DNA of 64,000 nt from Channallabes apus. Taxonomy: Eukaryota > Chordata > Actinopteri > Siluriformes > Clariidae. Positions 1 through 10,757 of this stretch are shown here, piece by piece (the first letter of the stretch is position 1; the number at the start of each line of letters is the position of its first letter). The notes under the pieces were generated by a model. It was not told the origin of the DNA, searched no databases, and was given only the letters and a program-made list of their open reading frames with translations. Location of the stretch: assembly GCA_030522415.1 (NCBI GenBank), contig CM060130.1, positions 22,280,465 to 22,344,464 of the forward strand. Reading direction: 5' to 3'. Both the position numbers and the translations under genes were made by a program.

Positions 1-1183
1 TGGCTGACTGTTTCATGCGCCGTGATATCGTCTGGGAGAAGCAGATGAAGAAGCTGCGCCTCTTTAACACGCCCACCACCCTCAGGTCTGAAGTACTCAC
101 CGCGGCGTCTTCACCACCTCCATCTCTACACCCAGCCGATCGTCCAAACACTGCAACTCCAGAGAAGGACAGCCAGGAGAAAGGGAAGAAAGGAGCACCA
201 CTGCCCACTTCTACTCTGGCCCAAGCCGGACCGTCCAACGCCCAGCCCCTCTCTGCACCCTCTCAGCTCTACCACGCCAAGCCAACGAACGCAGAGCCTC
301 CTCAACCTACCTCGGAGCGGTCAGCCGCCCCACCCAGAGACCTCGCAGAGGTGGAACCTCCACAGTGGGAAGGTCTCCAGGTGGCGCTACTAGCCACTGT
401 GGTGGATGTCGGAGCGACCCAGAACCAGGGCGTCTCCTTCGAACACCACCAGGGGGCGTTACACCGTAAAGTTCCGAGGAAGAAGGGAGGAACACGCCAG
501 CTGGTAGTCCCACCAACAAACGTCCAGAAGTTCTTACAAGACTTTCACCAAAAGCCGTCGGGTGGCCACCGGGGGGGGGCTAAAAACACTTCTAAGCCTC
601 CTTGACGTCGCCTGGTGGCCCACCATTCGCAAGGACGTCTGGCGGTACGTGGGAGCTTGTGAGGTCTGCCAGAACACCCGGAGCGGGGCCAAGCGATCCA
701 GGGACCAGAAAAGAACGGTCACGCCCGACGCCCCTCATCCCTGCAAACCCAAGGGAAGATCCGGGAGCTACCACCTGCCAGACCTCACCAGGGGCCGCTG
801 GAACAGCCTACCACCCAACAACCCTCCACAGACCCAACCACCGATTCAGAATCCACCGACATCAGGATCACAGCAGAGGAAGAGACACCCCCACCAACCA
901 GTCAGCCAGCCAAAGAAGCCAGCTACCACAATTCCCGGCAGCACGAGGCGCCAGAGCTACCGGGCGGGCTGGTTTGGCGACGGACTCCATCTTTTCCATC
1001 TGCCCATCAAAAACTTATCAGGTGAGCTAGTGCCCAGTGGGAGGGTCCAGCTAAAAGACTTAAAAAAGAACCAATGGACTGACACTAGGTCTGGGGGCAT
1101 CTCACAAAGCCGAGGAAGTGGTTCATGGAAAGCGCTAGTGCGGTCCTCTCCTCACACGCCGGAGGCTGGGGGGGGGGGGTCTA
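1..1183 (+). pseudogene. LTR retrotransposon 3' internal remnant with broken integrase zinc finger
   Basis: Two overlapping open stretches (15-605 and 562-1188) lie in different frames. At the end of the first there is a His pair (FHQKPSGGH); the second carries [13 protein letters not shown] followed by CEVCQ. Together these make the HHCC zinc-binding domain found at the N-terminus of retroviral and Ty3/gypsy integrases. The frame changes at a run of G around 571-579, between the His pair and the Cys pair, so no intact domain can be read. No integrase DDE core follows; the next roughly 450 bases are Pro/Arg-rich and unrecognised. The stretch ends in a G-rich tract (1165-1179) suitable as a polypurine tract, directly before the LTR. 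The upstream part lies outside the window. Assignment to an LTR element is solid; the family is not. Confidence 0.65.
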
Positions 1184-1901
1184 TGTAGCGCGGCCACATA
1201 AAGGGGCGGTTAAACAGCAGGGGAAAGAAGAAGGAGCTAATGTTGCTCACCTGCTCCAACAAACTGACCCCTTTCGGTTATTTTCGTCCCCATGGCAACG
1301 GTGCTTTGGTTCTGGGGTTAAGCTCACGCGCGCATGCGCAGCTGTGCCGCGAGAGAACCCTGATGACCTATCAGGTCACGTGTGCCGGTATAAAGCCGGA
1401 ACCGGCATGACGTTCGACACAGAGAGATGAGTCAGCGCGCTGCAGTAGTTTTGAGAGAGAGAGAGCCTGTTTGGTCGTTTTTTGGATTACCTTGCCGGAT
1501 TGCCATTCAGTACCCTTCTCATACCGTTTCTTCGTTCTCCCGAATTTACCATCATTTCCTGGTGAGAACAAACCGTCTCTCCTGTATACCATCCCATTCA
1601 TTCAATAGCACGGACTTGGACATTCATACAGTACATACGCACTCACACACTCGCACACACTACTGACATTGTATATATTTGTTTATATTTTGTATATATT
1701 ATTTTTTCGTTGCACTTCATTTGTTTGTTTGTCTTTTGTAAATAATACACTTTGGTTTGGTTTTGGAAGTTGTTGTTGTCACCGTCTTTCCTTGCTCCGC
1801 GAAGGTTGCGCAATACCGGAAGTAAGTGTAATCAGCCCGTATATAGATTTATATACCCGTTTTAGTGTAATTAACTCTAAAAATAAAACTGAGCGTTACA
1901 A
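1184..1901 (+). repeat. Long terminal repeat (3' LTR of the broken element)
   Basis: It starts TGTAGCGCGG just after a G-rich polypurine tract and ends GAGCGTTACA, giving short inverted TGTA/TACA termini. A TATA box (GGTATAAAG) lies near 1387 and an AATAAA signal near 1883. The short open stretches inside it are not genes. The matching 5' LTR and target duplication are outside the window, so the boundaries are inferred from the termini alone. Confidence 0.6.
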
Positions 1902-3106
1902 TACAAACAGGCCACAAACACACACTATCATTGTACTAACACACACACTGTAATACTGGAATTACTAATTCACACATTAATTCCAGATTAACAAAAAACA
2001 ACACTGCACTGTGACACTCTAACACTGCAATACATCAGGACCAGCTAAATCGTAAACACATAAACACATACAGTACACACATACACACAGTTTTAAGCAT
2101 TTTTATTAACAATATTTCCAATACACATATGTACATGGAATTGGATGCTAATAAAATTACACAGCTAAAGAAATGCAAAATAATATTTTGATTCATAAAA
2201 AGGTTAAGTGCAATAAAGTGGATGATACAGAGACAAATATAAATATAGCAATATATGAGTTTGAAAAGGCAAATGAACCAGTTAATTAAAATCATCTGGT
2301 TTCTCTCAGGCAGCACGTTAGCTTAGCACTGTCGCCGTGTACCTCCGGGGTCCGGGTTCGATTCCCGCCTTGGCTCTGTGCGTGTTCCCAATGACTGTCA
2401 ATTAGTACCATGAGAAGAATAATAAAAGGCCCAAATCAATCACCTGATGTAAACCTGATAGAAAAGATGTGCAGTCGACAGATTAGAACAGACTAGAACT
2501 GTCTAAGATCAGGTTAACGTCTTTATTCATGAAGAATTTAAAGCTCTTACTACAAACAAAGTCTTTTAATATTAATTAGGGAGTTTAAAATGATTCCATT
2601 CCATCTAATTGTATATTAATTAATTTATTTTTATAATTTTTTTTAATGTATTGGAATATTCTATATTTAGCTGTGTAGTTAGTTTAGTTAATATCAGTGT
2701 CAGTGGGTCTCATTTAAATGGTGTTTAATAATGAAAAGCGATGCTGAATAATTGAATACTTGTTTCTCCCCACTGTAGACAGACAGACAGATATAAAGTC
2801 ACATTAACAACAGCACATGAGTTAAACATGAATATAAACACGACACACTGTTCATGTTTTCTACACAGTTACAGTGTCAGTTGCATTACTTTAGTAGTAA
2901 TAGTGACAACAGGACATAGTGTAAGCTAATTATTAACTATGTAGGTGAACTATGAACAGGGACAGGGTGTGAGGGAGGCAAAGATCTCTCAGTGACTGTA
3001 ATGATAGTGAAAGTTCCTGACTTTGACCTACAGGTGTGACGGAGCCGTTAGACTTGATACAAAGATTTTAGTTTCTCTGTGAAAAGCTAAAATATTGTGT
3101 AATGCT
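1902..3106. other. Intergenic, no gene recognised
   Basis: AT-rich DNA with CA-rich stretches near 1910-2090 and a short GACA run near 2778. Apart from a SINE fragment near 2.3 kb I see no coding region, exon or RNA gene. The last few hundred bases probably hold upstream sequence of the Ig-domain gene, but no convincing promoter is visible, unlike at the paralogue near 55.7 kb. Confidence 0.5.
2313..2400 (+). repeat. tRNA-type SINE fragment
   Basis: GTTAGCTTAGCACTGTCGCC resembles the A-box side and GGGTTCGATTCCCGCC is a textbook B-box. The same B-box neighbourhood occurs, inverted, in the longer SINE at 36956-37327. Only the 5' head is present. Confidence 0.5.
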
Positions 3107-3406
3107 CTCTGTAATGAGGTAAATAGTGAAGATGATCTGGTGTGAAATGTGGACAGACTTCAGCTAAAGCAGCAGATATGTTTACTGTATATGAGGAACA
3201 GAAAAGGTAAGAGGAGTTAGCATCATGCTAAAGTACATGTTAGTCACCAACCACTCAATAACCTGTTAGAGTAATCCTCCAAATACACCGTGGAATTGTG
3301 CTTTCTAACAGTGTGTTTGTGTGAGTTAAGTTGTTTAAAAGGATGACTCTCTCTTTCTGTGTGTGTTTAGGATTTTATTAGTTTGAACCGACAGTAAGAG
3401 ATAAAG

Positions 3407-3477
3407 ATGGCGACTGCAAACAGTAAGTTACATTTACAGAGATACATTTATCTGTATTATTTACTGCAGATTAAACT

Positions 3478-3519
<42 letters not shown>

Positions 3520-3849
3520 CCTACACAGATGAGTTTAAACTCATTGGTCCCAGTGATACAGAGGAGTATAAACCCTCTGCTGTGACTCTCTCGTGTCGTC
3601 TGTCTCCTGAAATCAGTGCTGTTAACATGGAGATCCGGTGGTTTAAGGAGACAGACTGTGTTTGTGTCTATAAGAACAGACAGGTGACAGAGGGGAGACG
3701 TTACGAGGACAGAGTGAGTCTGTTCACTCAGGAGCTGGAGAGAGGAAACGTCTCCTTACAGCTGAGAGACTGTACACGGTCAGATGGAGGATATTACCTG
3801 TGTCAGGTCACTGATGGAGACAGAACAGAGGAGATTACAGTAGGGATGG
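3407..3849 (+). CDS. V-set immunoglobulin domain gene, first two coding exons (copy A)
   Basis: Exon 1 codes 3407-3422 (MATAN plus one base) and ends at a GTAAGT donor. Exon 2 runs 3529-3849, from a TTTCCTACACAG acceptor to a GTAAGT donor, and leaves phase 1. The joined frame gives one V-set domain: B-strand Cys in TLSCRL, Trp in IRWFKE, and the F-strand motif SDGGYYLCQV. It resembles butyrophilin/MOG-type domains of fish. The start ATG is preceded in the same exon by an in-frame TAA four codons upstream, and no signal peptide is encoded, which is unusual for this family. An untranslated exon probably ends at 3206 (AAAAG before GTAAGA). The next exon in phase may be the coiled-coil exon at 42926, about 39 kb downstream. 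Exact function is unknown. Confidence 0.75.
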
Positions 3850-4620
3850 GTAAGTGTTCCAGAACTCCACACTGTATAAACTCTACATCATCATCTGTGC
3901 TTCTCATCTCAGTAGATGAAACACACACTCAGTATTCAGTATGAGGTTCAGTATACAGGGTGCTAATGTGGAGTGGAGTTTATTTTAGTCCAATAAACAG
4001 TGAGTGTGTTTTTCACTCTGATACACACCTGCACAAGGGCCTAAAAGCAGCAGCTTGTACAAATACTAATTAAATAGTGATTGATAAGTGAATCACATGT
4101 TACTTTTCCTGCTAATCAGGGATTCGATCAATATAACTTTACATCAGAGACATTTTTACATCAAAGAGGAAATTTAATTACACACTAAATGTGGCCTTTA
4201 GATTGTTAGTTATTTGATATTTAATAAAACAGATAATAAATATAGTGCTGAGAAACCAAACACACACATTGAGGTTAAAGTGAGACATACACTGGACTAC
4301 TGACTAACCTCAATTAACCTCAACTATAAAGAGTAACTATTAAAAATGTAAAAATGTTAATTGGTCTGGATAAGGGTGTCTGCCAAATGCCATAAATGTA
4401 AATGTCTGATGTTTGAGATTTTTAGATTAAGAATATCTGACTAGTGGTTAATAACAGGTGTATAACAGTCCAGAGAACACATTAGTTAGTCAGGTATCTG
4501 ACTTGGCACACACTAATGCACTGTGTACACACTTCTCCACTTCTATACGGCTGTAAATTAATAACAGAGAGTAATAACAGGATTTTACAGCTTTTAGTGT
4601 TGGACTTGTGTTTTACACAA
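3850..4620 (+). other. Intron or flank after Ig exon, no gene seen
   Basis: AT-rich, closely matched by 56582-57340 in the paralogous copy. No exon is recognised, and the short open stretch near 4516 is not convincing. If the Ig gene extends to the exons near 43 kb, this is intron. Confidence 0.5.
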
Positions 4621-4621
4621 A

Positions 4622-5251
4622 TCAGTCCACAAACTGATCCACAAGTTCACTCAGCTCCTGATTCTGCATTGGCATCAGATCCTCTCCCTGATGAATAAGG
4701 TGGCGGCTTTGCTCTGTGGCAGAGAGAGAGACAAGGGCTAAGAAGCGAGGAATTGCTTCAATCCACCATTTCAAAAGATTAATATGATACATCTCAGTGC
4801 TTTTGCACTTACCCGGCTGTTGCAGACGATAGTTCACTGGCTCGACTCGTTCCACAACGGTTAAGGGTCCTTACCAACGGGCCTGGAAGGTGACTGTAGC
4901 ACTGGGGAGAAGAAGCAGTACACGATCGCTCACCTTAAATACGCGTGACTGAGCCGGCTGGTCGTAGGCGTGCTTCTTCTTCTCTTGTGCCTCTTGTGTG
5001 TGCCGTCCCATGATAGCGAGAACTTTGTTGATATTTGTTTGAAGTTCCTGCACAAACTCACTTACAAACCTGAACGGTGAGCGCTGCTCCTCAAAGGCTT
5101 CCTTGGCAAACATCACACTTAAGTTTTGACATGAATGGCGTACCTTGGTCTGTGAGTACTTCTTTGGGGGGGCTGAAAGGGTACAATTAGGATAGGCAGT
5201 GGAATTAGCAGAGCGCCGAGTGGCGCAGTGGTAAAGTGCTCGTCCTATCAT
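4622..5251 (-). pseudogene. Old Ty3/gypsy pol C-terminal fragment (copy A)
   Basis: Two minus-strand frames (4871-5251, then 4622-4855) carry the end of a gypsy pol. FVQELQTNINKVLAIMGRHT and the lysine-rich stretch that follows are the post-integrase region, FKVSDRVLLLLPSA is the GDxVLLL-type integrase C-terminal motif, and PVNYRLQQPG is the following small barrel. A frame change lies near 4860, and everything upstream (RT, RNase H, integrase core) is absent. The same fragment recurs at 57341-57827, so it was present before the duplication. It differs from the chromoviruses in this window: no chromodomain follows. Confidence 0.7.
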
Positions 5252-5660
5252 CCGGAGATCGCCGGTTCGAACCCCGGGTGATGCTGTAACCTCTCACAGC
5301 CGGAGGACTAAGAAAGAGCTGATTGGCCGAGCTCTCTCGGGGGGGAGGGATGAGAGGTACTCGTGCTCCCACATTAATCACGGCTCTACAGCCAATCAGG
5401 GGCGTCTGTGAGCTCGCGCACGCGGAAGGAGCGGCTAGCGCTTTACTCCGAGTGTGTGACTCCGCCCCTAATGGTGCATGAGCAAGCAGTTCGAAAAGAT
5501 GCGGTCGACTGACATCACGCAGTTCGGAGGAAACACGTGATAGTCTTCGGCCCTCCTGGCTGAGTGGTAGTAGTAGCCTTAATGTGGGAGACCCCTACTG
5601 ACAGGGAGGAATTGGCCACGACTAAATCAGGGAGAAAATCGGGAAAAAATTAATTAATTA
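5213..5660 (+). repeat. tRNA-derived SINE (copy A)
   Basis: The head GAGTGGCGCAGTGGTAAAG (A-box) and GCCGGTTCGAACCCCGGG (B-box) mark a polymerase III promoter of tRNA origin. The roughly 380-bp body ends in AAATCAGGGAGAAAATCGGG and an AT-rich tail. The paralogous copy at 57995-58197 has lost the second half. It is not a functional tRNA gene: no cloverleaf closes. Confidence 0.75.
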
Positions 5661-6328
5661 AAAAGTTTTTTAATGAAATAAAAGTTTTTTAATGAAATAA
5701 AAAAAGAAGTCGCGTACTGTACATCTGCATTGAGCCCCGGCCAGTGAAATCTGTACTTTATTTTCTCTATAGTGTTTTGCACGTCACAAGGTGACCTCCA
5801 AAGGGTGTGAAATGTTCCAGGTGCATCACAGTGTGGATTTTAGCCTGTGGAATGACCTGAGATCACATTGAGATTCACATTGTTTTGTATGATTATACAT
5901 ATAAGTTATTTTCTACAAAGAAATATAAGGCTGGCCGGAGCTGCGGGTCGTCACAACACACTCTTACAAGTGAAGCGCAGTCTTTCAAAGATTCTACATA
6001 TTTACAGTTGAACCTTGGATTACGAACATAATTCATGTTGGCTGTGGATTTGCCCGTGACATTACAGTTAAAGCCTCGAACTCCATTATGGGAAATTATT
6101 GACTTTGGAAAAACTTGTAAAAGTAAAGATGTAAAATTGCGTCAGAGGCAGAAGCCTTGTTACATGAAGTTTTTTAGTCTTTAATAGTCGGGTCTGAGCT
6201 TTAGGCAGAGATCACTCATGTAAGTAACACACTGCACATTTCTCTCTGTTTCACACGACACCTTCAGCATGGGTGAGTAAATAACTCGACTTCACACTAA
6301 TGATAAACATTTATATTTTATAAATTCA
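5661..6328 (+). other. Duplicated non-coding block
   Basis: Matches 58198-59735 apart from a 505-bp solo LTR in the other copy. It holds a short open stretch from 6036 (starting MLAVDLPV) of 47 codons that also exists in copy B. I do not recognise it and it may derive from an old element. The last part ends at the LINE insertion. Confidence 0.5.
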
Positions 6329-6557
6329 AATTCAAATTTCTAATTTTATTTGTCACATACACAGTCATACACAGTATAATATGCAGTGAAATGCTTACAT
6401 GACCGCCAGTGACCTTAAAAAGAAAATAAAAGCTTGTACGTAAAATAAATATCAATAAAAGGAAATACTAAAGAAATAAATGTAACTAGTAAAATAAACT
6501 GTACAATAAGGGCATAATAAAAATATTGCAAAATATAGAAATATATATATATATATA

Positions 6558-6904
6558 TGTCATGTTTCCTGCGGTGTCTGCGTCGGAGGTGTGTGCGCGG
6601 CATGATCGCGGAGGCGAGCTGACGGTTTAACAAAGTTCTTTATTTTTAAACAAAACATTAACTCCAACACAAACCAAACTATAACGACAAATGCTAGACG
6701 CCTGGCTGGAGTTCAGCCAGGCTATTTACAGTATAACAAACATAAACATAATCATCAAATTAACTTCCCTCGGTTCAGGTGAGCTTCTACGTCACCTGAC
6801 CGAGGTGCAAACTGGGAAACGAAGTCAAAAACGAAACTTAAAACGAACTACAAAACAAAAACCAAAAATGGGCGTTAGGCGCCCTCTAGGGGTCAACCGT
6901 CACA
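6558..6904 (-). repeat. 3' LTR of repeat-ORF element copy 1
   Basis: 347 bp, matching 10358-10673 and the LTRs at 47274 and 50770. The TATA box seen in its partner is altered here (TATTTACAGTATA on the plus strand), so this LTR may not start transcription. Confidence 0.85.
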
Positions 6905-7004
6905 GTACCCCACAAAAAAAAAATGCTCCTCTGGAGCATCATCGGAGACCCCGGACACCCACCCCAATGTTCTACCTTCCACCTCCTGACCGGGAGGCTG
7001 GGTG

Positions 7005-8860
7005 ACGGGGCTGGAGACGTGCTCGGCCGTGGCAGAGCTGGAGACGGGCTGGGCCGTGGCAGAGCTGGAGACGGGCTCGGCCGTGGCAGAGCTGGAGACG
7101 TGCTTGGCCGAGGCAGAGCTGGAGACGTGCTCGGCCGTGGCAGGGCTGGAGACGTGCTCGGCCGTGGCAGGGTTGGAGACGTGCTCGGCAGTGGCAGGGC
7201 TGGAGACGTGCTCGGCCGTGGCAGGGCTGGAGACGTGCTCGGCCGTGGCAGGGCTGGTGACGTGCTCGGCCGTGGCAGGGCTGGTGACGTGCTCGGCCGT
7301 GGCAGGGCTGGTGACGTGCTCGGCCGTGGCAGGGCTGGTGACGTGCTCGGCCGTGGCAGGGCTGGTGACGTGCTCGGCCGTGGCAGGGTTGGTGACGTGC
7401 TCGGCCGTGGCAGGGCTGGTGACGTCCTCGGCCGTGGCAGGGCTGGTGACATGCTCGGCCGTGGCAGGGCTGGCACTGCGCTCGCCGACGGCGTTGGAGC
7501 GGTCACTGCGCTCGCCGACGGCGTTGGAGCGTTCACTGCGCTCGACGACGGCGTTGGAGCGGTCACTGCGCTCGACGACGGCGTTGGAGCGGTCACTGCG
7601 CTCGACGACGCCGTTGGAGCGGTCACTGCGCTCGACGACTCCGTTGGAGCGGTCACTGCGCTTGACGACGGCGTTGGAGCGGTCACTGCGCTCGACGACA
7701 ACGTTGGAGCTTGTGCAGAGCTCAACCGTGGCGTTGGAGTGTGCACTGCGCTCGACGACAACGTTAGAGCTTGTGCAGAGCTCAACCGCGGCGTTGGAGC
7801 GTGCCCTGCGCTCGACGGCGTTGGAGCGTGCCCTGCGCTCGACGGCGTTGGAGCGTGCACTGCGCTCGATGACAACGTTGGAGCTTGTGCAGAGCTCAAC
7901 AGCGGCGTTGGAGCGTGCACTGCGCTTGATGACGGCGTTGGAGCGTGTGCAGAGCTCCACAGCGGCGTTGGAGCGTGCACTGCGCTCGATGACGGCGTTG
8001 GAGCGTGCTCTGCGCTCAACGACGGCGTTGGAGCGTGCACGGCGCTCGACGACGGCGTTGGACCGTGCACGGCGCTCGACGACGGCGTTGGAGCGTGCAC
8101 GGCGCTCGACACGGCATTGGAGCGTGCACGGTGCTCGACGACGGTGTTGGAGCTTGTGCAGAGCTCGACGACGTTGGAGCGTGCATTGCGCTCGACGACG
8201 ATGTTGGAGCTTGTGCAGAGCTCGACAGCGACGTTGGAGCTTGTGCAGAGCTCAACAGCGGCGTGGGAGCGTGCACTGCGCTCGATGACAACGTTGGAGC
8301 GTGCACTGCGCTCGACGGCGTTGGAGCGTGCACTGCGCTTGACGATAACGTTGGAGCTTGTGCAGAGCTCAACAGCAGCGTTGGAGCGTGCACTGCGCTC
8401 GACGACGTTGGAGCGTGCACTGCGCTCGACGACAACGTTGGAGCGTGCACTGCGCTCGACGACATCGTTGGAGCTTGTGCAGAGCTCAACAGCAGCGCTG
8501 GAGCGTGCACTGCGCTCGACGACGACGTTGGAGCTTGGGCAGAGCTCAACAGCGGCGTTGGAGCGTACTCGGCGCTCGACAGCGCCGTTGGAGCGTACTC
8601 GGCGCTCGACAGCGGCGTTGGAGCGTACTCGGCGCTCGACAGCGGCGTTGGAGCGTACTCGGCGCTCGACAGCGGCGTTGGAGCGTACTCGGCGCTCGGC
8701 ATCGGCGTTGGAGCGTACTCGGCGCTCGACAGCGTCGTTGGGCTGTACTCGGCGCTCGACAGCGGCGTTGGGGCGTGCAGTGCGCTCGACGACGGCTCTG
8801 GAGCGTGCAGTGCGCTCGACGACGGCTCTGGAGCATGCAGTGCGTTCGACAGTTCAACGT
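7005..8860 (-). repeat. Minisatellite block of copy 1, 27- and 30-bp units
   Basis: 7005-7470 consists of 27-bp units (GTGCTCGGCCGTGGCAG core) coding ALPRPSTSP. 7471-8860 consists mostly of 30-bp units (GCGCTCGACGACGGCGTTGG core) coding SSSAVTAPTP or SSSAVHAPTP, some paired into 60-bp units with SSAQAPTS. Unit lengths are multiples of three. A typical 30-bp unit has six CpG. Confidence 0.9.
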
Positions 8861-9010
8861 CGTCCTCAAAGCCGGGAGGTGGCGGCAGAACAGGTGCGTG
8901 GGACAGCGGCTGCTGGCATGCTAGCTCGCTGTCCTCGAAGCCGGGAGGCGGCGGCAGAACTGATGCATCGGTCAGCGGCTGCTGACACGCTAGCTCGCTG
9001 TCCTCAAAGC

Positions 9011-9450
9011 CGGAAAGTGGCGTAGGAGCGTGCACCGCGCTCAACAGCGGCGTAGGAGCATGCACTGCGCTCAACAGTGGCGTAGGAGCGTGCACCGCGC
9101 TCGCCGACGACGTTGGAGCTTGTGCAGGGCTCAACAGCGGCGTTGGGGCGTGCCCTGCGCTCGACGGCGTTGGAGCGTGCCCTGCGCTCGACGGCGTTGG
9201 AGCGTGCCCTGCGCTCGACGGCGTTGGAGCGTGCACTGCGCTCGACGGCGTTGGAGCGTGCACTGCGCTCGACGGCGTTGGAGCGTGCACTGCGCTCGAC
9301 GGCGTGGGAGCGTGCACTGCGCTCGACGGCGTGGGAGCGTGCACTGCGCTCGACGGCGTGGGAGCGTGCACTGCGCTCGACGGCGTTGGAGCGTGCACTG
9401 CGCTCGACGGCGTTGGAGCGTGCACTGCGCTCGACAGCGGCGTAACGTCG
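9011..9450 (-). repeat. Second minisatellite block of copy 1
   Basis: About fifteen units, mainly 27 bp (GGCGTTGGAGCGTGCACTGC core), coding SSAVHAPTP. It is separated from the first block by 150 bp that code PPPGFEDSELACQQP segments. Adjacent units are almost identical, which suggests recent homogenisation or expansion. Confidence 0.85.
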
Positions 9451-10357
9451 TCCTCAAAGCCGGGAGGCTGCGGTAGAGCCGGTGCTTGGTGCAGCGGTTG
9501 CTGACACGCTAGTGCGCTGCTCTCGAAGCCTGGGGGAGGCAGAAGGATAACGCTCCCTAGCTCGCACGGAGACTGGATGATGGACACGCCGTTCTCCCCT
9601 CCGTGCAGACACGGCGCGCAGTCTTCCTTCGTGACAGGCTCAGGTAGTGGCCGGGGGAGGAGTGCATCGTCCAGACCCGGGAGGAGGATCGCTTCCGGGG
9701 CTACAGACTGGTTCTCCCGAACCTGGACGAACTGCAGTTGGAGCTGCAGTACCTGCTTGCGCAGGTCACGAATGCGCTCCTGGTTGGACTCCGCCCACCG
9801 CCCGTAGAAGCCTACCTCGTCGCCGTGCCGCAGCGGCGTCCAGTCCTCCATGCTCAGCTCCGGTGGCGGAGGAAGCGTGCTGTCCGCGCCCTCTTCAGGC
9901 AGTGGCCGTGGGAGGAGTGCATCGTCCAGATCCGAGAGAGGGATCGCTTCCGGGACTACAGCTTGGTTCTCCCGAACCTGGACGAACTGCAGTTGGAGCT
10001 GCAGCACCTGCTCCCGCAGGTCATGAATGCACTCCTCGTTGCGTTCCGCCCACTGCCTGCAGAATCCTCCCGTCTCTCCCTCGGCCGCTACACCTCTCGG
10101 CGGTGTGCGCCGTAGGACGGGTCCGCAGCCTTCCCAGCTTCGCCTTGCCATTCTCTCTCTGGCTGTCATGCTGTCCTCCCGTGAGCTCGCTGGCTCGATG
10201 TGCTCACCGTTTTTCCATCCTTGCCCCACTTCCATCTCGCCGTGCTCCTCGCTGGCCTCCAGCAGTTCCGCCAGCTCGTTAGATATAATAACTTCTCCTC
10301 CCAAGAAATTTCCTAGGAGGGGCTCCTCCGCCATGCCTTTTTGTAGGTCTAGCATTC

Positions 10358-10673
10358 TGTCATGTTTCCTGCGGTGTCTGCGTCGGAGGTGTGTGCGCGG
10401 CATGATCGCGGAGGCGAGCTGACGGTTTAACAAAGTTCTTTATTTTTAAACAAAACATTAACTCCAACACAAACCAAACTATAACGACAAATGCTAGACG
10501 CCTGGCTGGAGTTCAGCCAGGCTATTTATAACAAACATAAACATAATCATCAAATTAACTTCCCTCGGTTCAGGTGAGCTTCTACGTCACCTGACCGAGG
10601 TGCAAACTGGGAAACGAAGTCAAAAACGAAACTTAAAACGAACTACAAAACAAAAACCAAAAACGGGCGTTAG
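10358..10673 (-). repeat. 5' LTR of repeat-ORF element copy 1 (outer end missing)
   Basis: It carries TATAAATA (10523-10530), the hairpin 10500-10522, the self-primer (10490-10499) and the first ATG of the ORF (10401-10403), all on the minus strand. The outermost bases, present in the 3' LTR, are replaced by LINE sequence after GGGCGTTAG. Confidence 0.8.
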
Positions 10674-10757
10674 CCAATATGTATAAATATTTAGTGCAAG
10701 TGTGGATGAATGTGTCCATGATTGTCCAGTCAATATTGTGAGCTTAAAAATATATTA

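Larger units (their letters stand above)
6886..10403 (-). pseudogene. Gag-like repeat protein ORF, copy 1 (one frameshift)
   Basis: Translation starts at ATG 10403 inside the 5' LTR (MPRTHLRRRHRRKHDR, strongly basic). About 300 non-repetitive residues follow, including two versions of a predicted coiled-coil block, each about 60 residues long (DLREQVLQLQLQFVQVRENQ, then DLRKQVLQLQLQFVQVRENQ), each followed by DDALLPRPLPE. Then come PPPGFE segments and long runs of SSAVHAPTP-type repeats. A single missing base near 8110 (CTCGACACGG where neighbouring units have CTCGACGACGG) shifts the frame. The other frame continues through ALPRPSTSP repeats and stops at TAG 6886-6888, bases 17-19 of the 3' LTR. 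The N-terminal part has no stop codons. No known domain is recognised; gag-like is inferred from position only. Confidence 0.75.
6558..10673 (-). mobile_element. Non-autonomous LTR retrotransposon with LTR-to-LTR ORF, copy 1
   Basis: Direct repeats bound it: 6558-6904 (3' LTR) and 10358-10673 (5' LTR, lacking about 31 outer bases). The ends are TGTGACGG...CATGACA. Inside is a single gag-like reading frame made largely of minisatellite; there is no protease, reverse transcriptase or integrase. The PBS AATGCTAGAC (10347-10356 on the plus strand, read in reverse) is complementary to GTCTAGCATT in the LTR. The element lies in the 3' UTR of a LINE. The truncated 5' LTR prevents a target-duplication test. 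It is the same family as 47274-51120. Confidence 0.85.

Noticed and set aside
1125..1666. Short plus-strand open frames between 1.1 and 1.7 kb
   Set aside because: They lie in the LTR, overlap CA/GA-rich DNA and have no recognisable motif.
3486..3530. Ig exon starting with a Met in the GT repeat (MCVCVCVC)
   Set aside because: This is the intronic (GT)n and splice acceptor; the coding start is the upstream exon at 3407.
5213..5290. tRNA gene with good A and B boxes
   Set aside because: No complete cloverleaf; the sequence continues as a SINE body that recurs at 57995.
9011..9450. CRISPR-like regular 27-30 bp repeats
   Set aside because: Units are directly adjacent with no unique spacers, in a vertebrate coding minisatellite.
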